Below, piece after piece: positions 5,740 to 7,556 of a stretch of 7,556 bases of DNA. This DNA is from Solirubrobacterales bacterium. GTDB taxonomy: Bacteria; Actinomycetota; Thermoleophilia; Solirubrobacterales; Solirubrobacteraceae. The notes under the pieces are model-generated. The model was not told the origin of the DNA, made no database searches, and saw only the letters and a program-made list of their open reading frames with translations. Location of the stretch: positions 1-7,556 of the forward strand of contig PLYX01000089.1 in assembly GCA_003151895.1 (NCBI GenBank). The letters are read 5' to 3'. The position numbers were made by a program, and so were the translations under genes. Within the stretch, counting starts at the first letter, position 1. Each line of letters starts with the position of its first letter.

Positions 5740-5864
5740 GCCTCATGATCTACACCCGAAGGGGGTCACGCCTCCCAAGGGAGGCATGGGTTGAGGGTGC
5801 GGGAAGAAGGGGGTCATGCCTCCCAAGGGAGGCATGGGTTGAGGAGGCGCGAAGGGGGCGATGA
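5736..5864 (+). CDS. Hypothetical 42-residue repeat peptide, translationally coupled on both sides
   Basis: An ATG at 5736 overlaps the ArgRS-like stop (ATGA), and the frame closes with a TGA at 5862-5864 that overlaps the pabAB ATG (ATGA again). The product is Arg/Glu-rich with a 16-residue period: RRGSRLPREAWVEGAG, then RRGSCLPREAWVEEA, then RRGR. It has no signal peptide and no known domain. The 48-nt DNA period equals 16 codons, so the repeat stays in frame. Against a real gene: the copies are almost identical at DNA level, including wobble positions, and contain a palindrome, so the frame could be a by-product of an inserted repeat. It could also serve only to carry ribosomes from the ArgRS-like gene to pabAB. 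The frame is directly seen; translation is uncertain. Confidence 0.3.
   Translation: MSLMIYTRRGSRLPREAWVEGAGRRGSCLPREAWVEEARRGR
5758..5844. repeat. Two 39-nt direct repeats, each with a 22-nt palindrome
   Basis: Copies at 5758-5796 and 5806-5844 differ at one base (C5769 against T5817) and are separated by 9 nt; a third partial copy, GAAGGGGG, lies at 5851-5858. Each copy contains a palindrome: CATGCCTCCC / GGGAGGCATG with two A between (5815-5836 in copy 2; 5767-5788 with one mismatch in copy 1). Each can form a hairpin, or the right arm of copy 1 can pair with the left arm of copy 2. No T-run follows either hairpin, so rho-independent termination is unlikely. REP-like or mini-element origin, mRNA processing, or tuning of pabAB translation are all possible. 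Confidence 0.85.
5841..5858 (+). promoter_or_regulatory. Ribosome binding region of pabAB
   Basis: GAGGAGG (5841-5847, 13 nt before ATG 5861) and GAAGGGGG (5851-5858, 2 nt before it) are both purine-rich Shine-Dalgarno-like runs. One is rather far and one rather near. The first straddles the end of the second 39-nt repeat and the second is the partial third copy, so the repeat DNA supplies the initiation signal. Confidence 0.45.
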
Positions 5865-7556
5865 GCACGCTGCTGATCGACAACTACGACTCCTACACCT
5901 ACAACGTCTCCCACCTGCTCGCCGCGGCGTGCGGCGAGGAGCCGATCGTGATCCAGAACGACATGGTGTCCTGGCGGGCGCTATCGCGCTGGGACTTCGA
6001 CGCGATAGTGCTCTCCCCCGGGCCTGGGCGTCCCGACCGCTGGCACGACTTCGGCGTGTGCTCTGACATCCTGCGCTCGAGCGTTGCGCCGGTGCTCGGC
6101 GTGTGCCTCGGTCATCAGGGCCTCGGCCACGTGCTCAAAGCGGAGGTGACGACCGCGCCGATGGTTATGCACGGGCGTCTCTCCCACGTGCAGCACACCG
6201 GCAGCGGCCTGTTCGAGGGGATCCCGCAGGACTTCAAGGTGGTGCGCTACCACTCGCTCGCGGTAACCGGCTCGCTCGGGGATGAGGGCCGCGAGATCGC
6301 CTGGACCGCCGACGGGGTGGTGATGGGCATCGAACACGCCCACCGGCCGATGTGGGGGGTGCAGTTCCATCCGGAGTCGATCTCGACCGAATACGGGCAC
6401 AAGTTGTTCGAGAACTTCTACAAGCTCGCCAATGCCCACAAGCCGCCGCGACGACACCGCTTGAACAGGCCGAGCATGCCGCCCAGGCGCTGCCGCAGGC
6501 GCAGCGCGGCCGATTCAGAGGTGCGCCTGATGGTGCGCACGATCGAGGGTGAGCCGTCGGCCGAGCTGCTGTTCGAACGCCTCTTCGGCGCCGCGGAGCA
6601 CGCCTTCTGGCTGGACAGCGCGAACACGTCGACGAAGCTGGGGCAGAACTCCTATCTCGGCACGTCGATGGGCCCGAACCGCGTGGTACTCGAATACGAC
6701 GTCGAGAAGGGTGTCGTGACGTCTCACAAGGCGGGTGGGACGTTTGAGGAGAATGGGTCGATCTTCCAGGTGCTCGACCGCGAACTGGAGAGCCGAGCGA
6801 TCGAGCCGCCGCAGGACCCCGACCACGGGCTGGTGGGGGGCTTCGTCGGCTATCTCGGCTACGAGTGCAAGGCCGACTGCGGAGCCTCCAACACGCATCG
6901 CTCGGATGTGCCGGACGCCGTGCAGATGTTCGCCAACCGCATGATCGCCGTCGACCACGTCCGCCACCTGACTCGTGTGCTGGCGCTCGCCTGCGGCGAG
7001 GAGACGGAAGCGGAACGCTGGCTCGAGCAGGCGGAGCTTGAGGTGCGCGAGGCGCTCGCCACACCGCCCGCCGCAGTGAGGCAACCAAGCACGCCCCACG
7101 ATCCCTCAGGCACACCGGTGACGTTCCGCGTGGGGCGCGGCCGCGAGCAGTACCTCGCTGACATCGCCCGCTGTCACAGCGCGCTGGGGGCCGGGGAGTC
7201 CTACGAGGTGTGCCTCACCGACCAGATCCACACCGACGCCTCCCCGGACCCGTGGCTGCTCTATCGCGAGCTGCGGCGCAGCAACCCGGCCCCGTTCGCC
7301 GCCTACCTGAAGCTCGGCGAGGTGGCGATCGTGAGCAGCTCACCCGAGCGCTTCCTGTCCGTCGACCGCGACCGCCGCGTGCAGGCGCGCCCGATCAAGG
7401 GCACGGCGCCGCGGTCAGCCGACCCGACCCACGACGAGGCGACGCGCACCGAGCTCGAAGAGGACGAAAAGACGTTCGCCGAGCACCTGATGATAGTCGA
7501 TCTGATGCGCAACGACCCCGGCCGCGTGTGCGAGGTGGACAGCGTGCGCGTGCCGC
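5861..7556 (+). CDS. pabAB: Fused aminodeoxychorismate synthase PabA-PabB, C-terminus outside the window
   Basis: The first committed step to 4-aminobenzoate (folate, or some natural products): chorismate plus glutamine to 4-amino-4-deoxychorismate and glutamate. 565 residues are visible and there is no stop before the right edge. Residues 1-190 are a class I glutamine amidotransferase: IDNYDSYTYN (6-15), LSPGPG (51-56), GVCLGHQ with nucleophile C82, and FHPES (H170, E172). An Arg-rich linker (194-214) leads to the PabB part: FWLDSA, GGFVGYLGYE (326-335), GESYEVCLTDQ (445-455), SSSPERF (492-498) and PIKGTAPR (511-518). K513 is the nucleophilic lysine that marks PabB rather than anthranilate synthase, which has PIAGT. 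The normally conserved RNDLGR reads RNDPGR (550-555). Fused proteins usually run near 700 residues, so roughly 130-150 are missing. This ATG is the only plausible start, as IDNYDSYT follows at once. It is coupled to the preceding 42-codon frame. Confidence 0.94.
   Translation, partial: MSTLLIDNYDSYTYNVSHLLAAACGEEPIVIQNDMVSWRALSRWDFDAIVLSPGPGRPDRWHDFGVCSDILRSSVAPVLGVCLGHQGLGHVLKAEVTTAPMVMHGRLSHVQHTGSGLFEGIPQDFKVVRYHSLAVTGSLGDEGREIAWTADGVVMGIEHAHRPMWGVQFHPESISTEYGHKLFENFYKLANAHKPPRRHRLNRPSMPPRRCRRRSAADSEVRLMVRTIEGEPSAELLFERLFGAAEHAFWLDSANTSTKLGQNSYLGTSMGPNRVVLEYDVEKGVVTSHKAGGTFEENGSIFQVLDRELESRAIEPPQDPDHGLVGGFVGYLGYECKADCGASNTHRSDVPDAVQMFANRMIAVDHVRHLTRVLALACGEETEAERWLEQAELEVREALATPPAAVRQPSTPHDPSGTPVTFRVGRGREQYLADIARCHSALGAGESYEVCLTDQIHTDASPDPWLLYRELRRSNPAPFAAYLKLGEVAIVSSSPERFLSVDRDRRVQARPIKGTAPRSADPTHDEATRTELEEDEKTFAEHLMIVDLMRNDPGRVCEVDSVRVP

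Noticed and set aside
5767..5836. Intrinsic terminator between the ArgRS-like gene and pabAB
   Set aside because: The hairpins are G/C-rich but neither is followed by a T-run, and the genes look translationally coupled.
5758..5844. CRISPR array
   Set aside because: Only two full repeat units with a 9-nt gap that is not spacer-like, plus a palindromic core; no cas genes nearby.
6234..7115. Minus-strand open frames across pabAB
   Set aside because: The plus strand reads continuously as GATase plus PabB with all motifs, so these are shadows.

Overview
The window is GC-rich DNA with frequent GTG starts, tightly packed same-strand genes, near-leaderless gene starts, a penicillin-binding protein with a long Ala/Gly/Pro/Ser/Thr tail, and a fused PabA-PabB protein. 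Together these point to Actinomycetota. A deep-branching class such as Thermoleophilia is a guess from overall feel, not something the sequence proves.

Layout: (1) 1-509, plus strand: the C-terminal end of a bifunctional penicillin-binding protein, entering from outside the window. (2) 528-3432, minus strand: a compact cluster transcribed in the order CysRS-like protein, argininosuccinate lyase (argH), 3-methyladenine DNA glycosylase (mpg), with gaps of 12 nt and 1 nt. It converges on the penicillin-binding protein gene. (3) 3433-3996: a divergent intergenic region of about 560 nt with inverted and tandem repeats and candidate promoters at each edge. (4) 3997-5739, plus strand: an ArgRS-like protein. 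(5) 5736-5864: two near-identical 39-nt palindromic repeats lying inside a 42-codon reading frame that is ATGA-coupled to the genes on both sides. (6) 5861-7556, plus strand: a fused aminodeoxychorismate synthase (glutaminase plus PabB synthase) that runs off the right edge.

The most unusual content is the divergently placed pair of altered class Ia aminoacyl-tRNA synthetase paralogues. The CysRS-like protein is 257 residues, a little over half a normal CysRS. It has lost the HIGH and KMSKS signatures and most of the catalytic core, yet keeps both ends of the family fold. The ArgRS-like protein keeps HVGH, but the residues that normally hold the arginine side chain are replaced and the KMSKS loop is altered; it also carries a palindromic, low-complexity in-frame insert. 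The ArgH and PabAB chains keep their catalytic residues, with one odd proline in a conserved PabB motif. Whether these genes form one pathway (arginine or another amino acid plus a chorismate-derived aromatic) or are only neighbours cannot be settled from this window.
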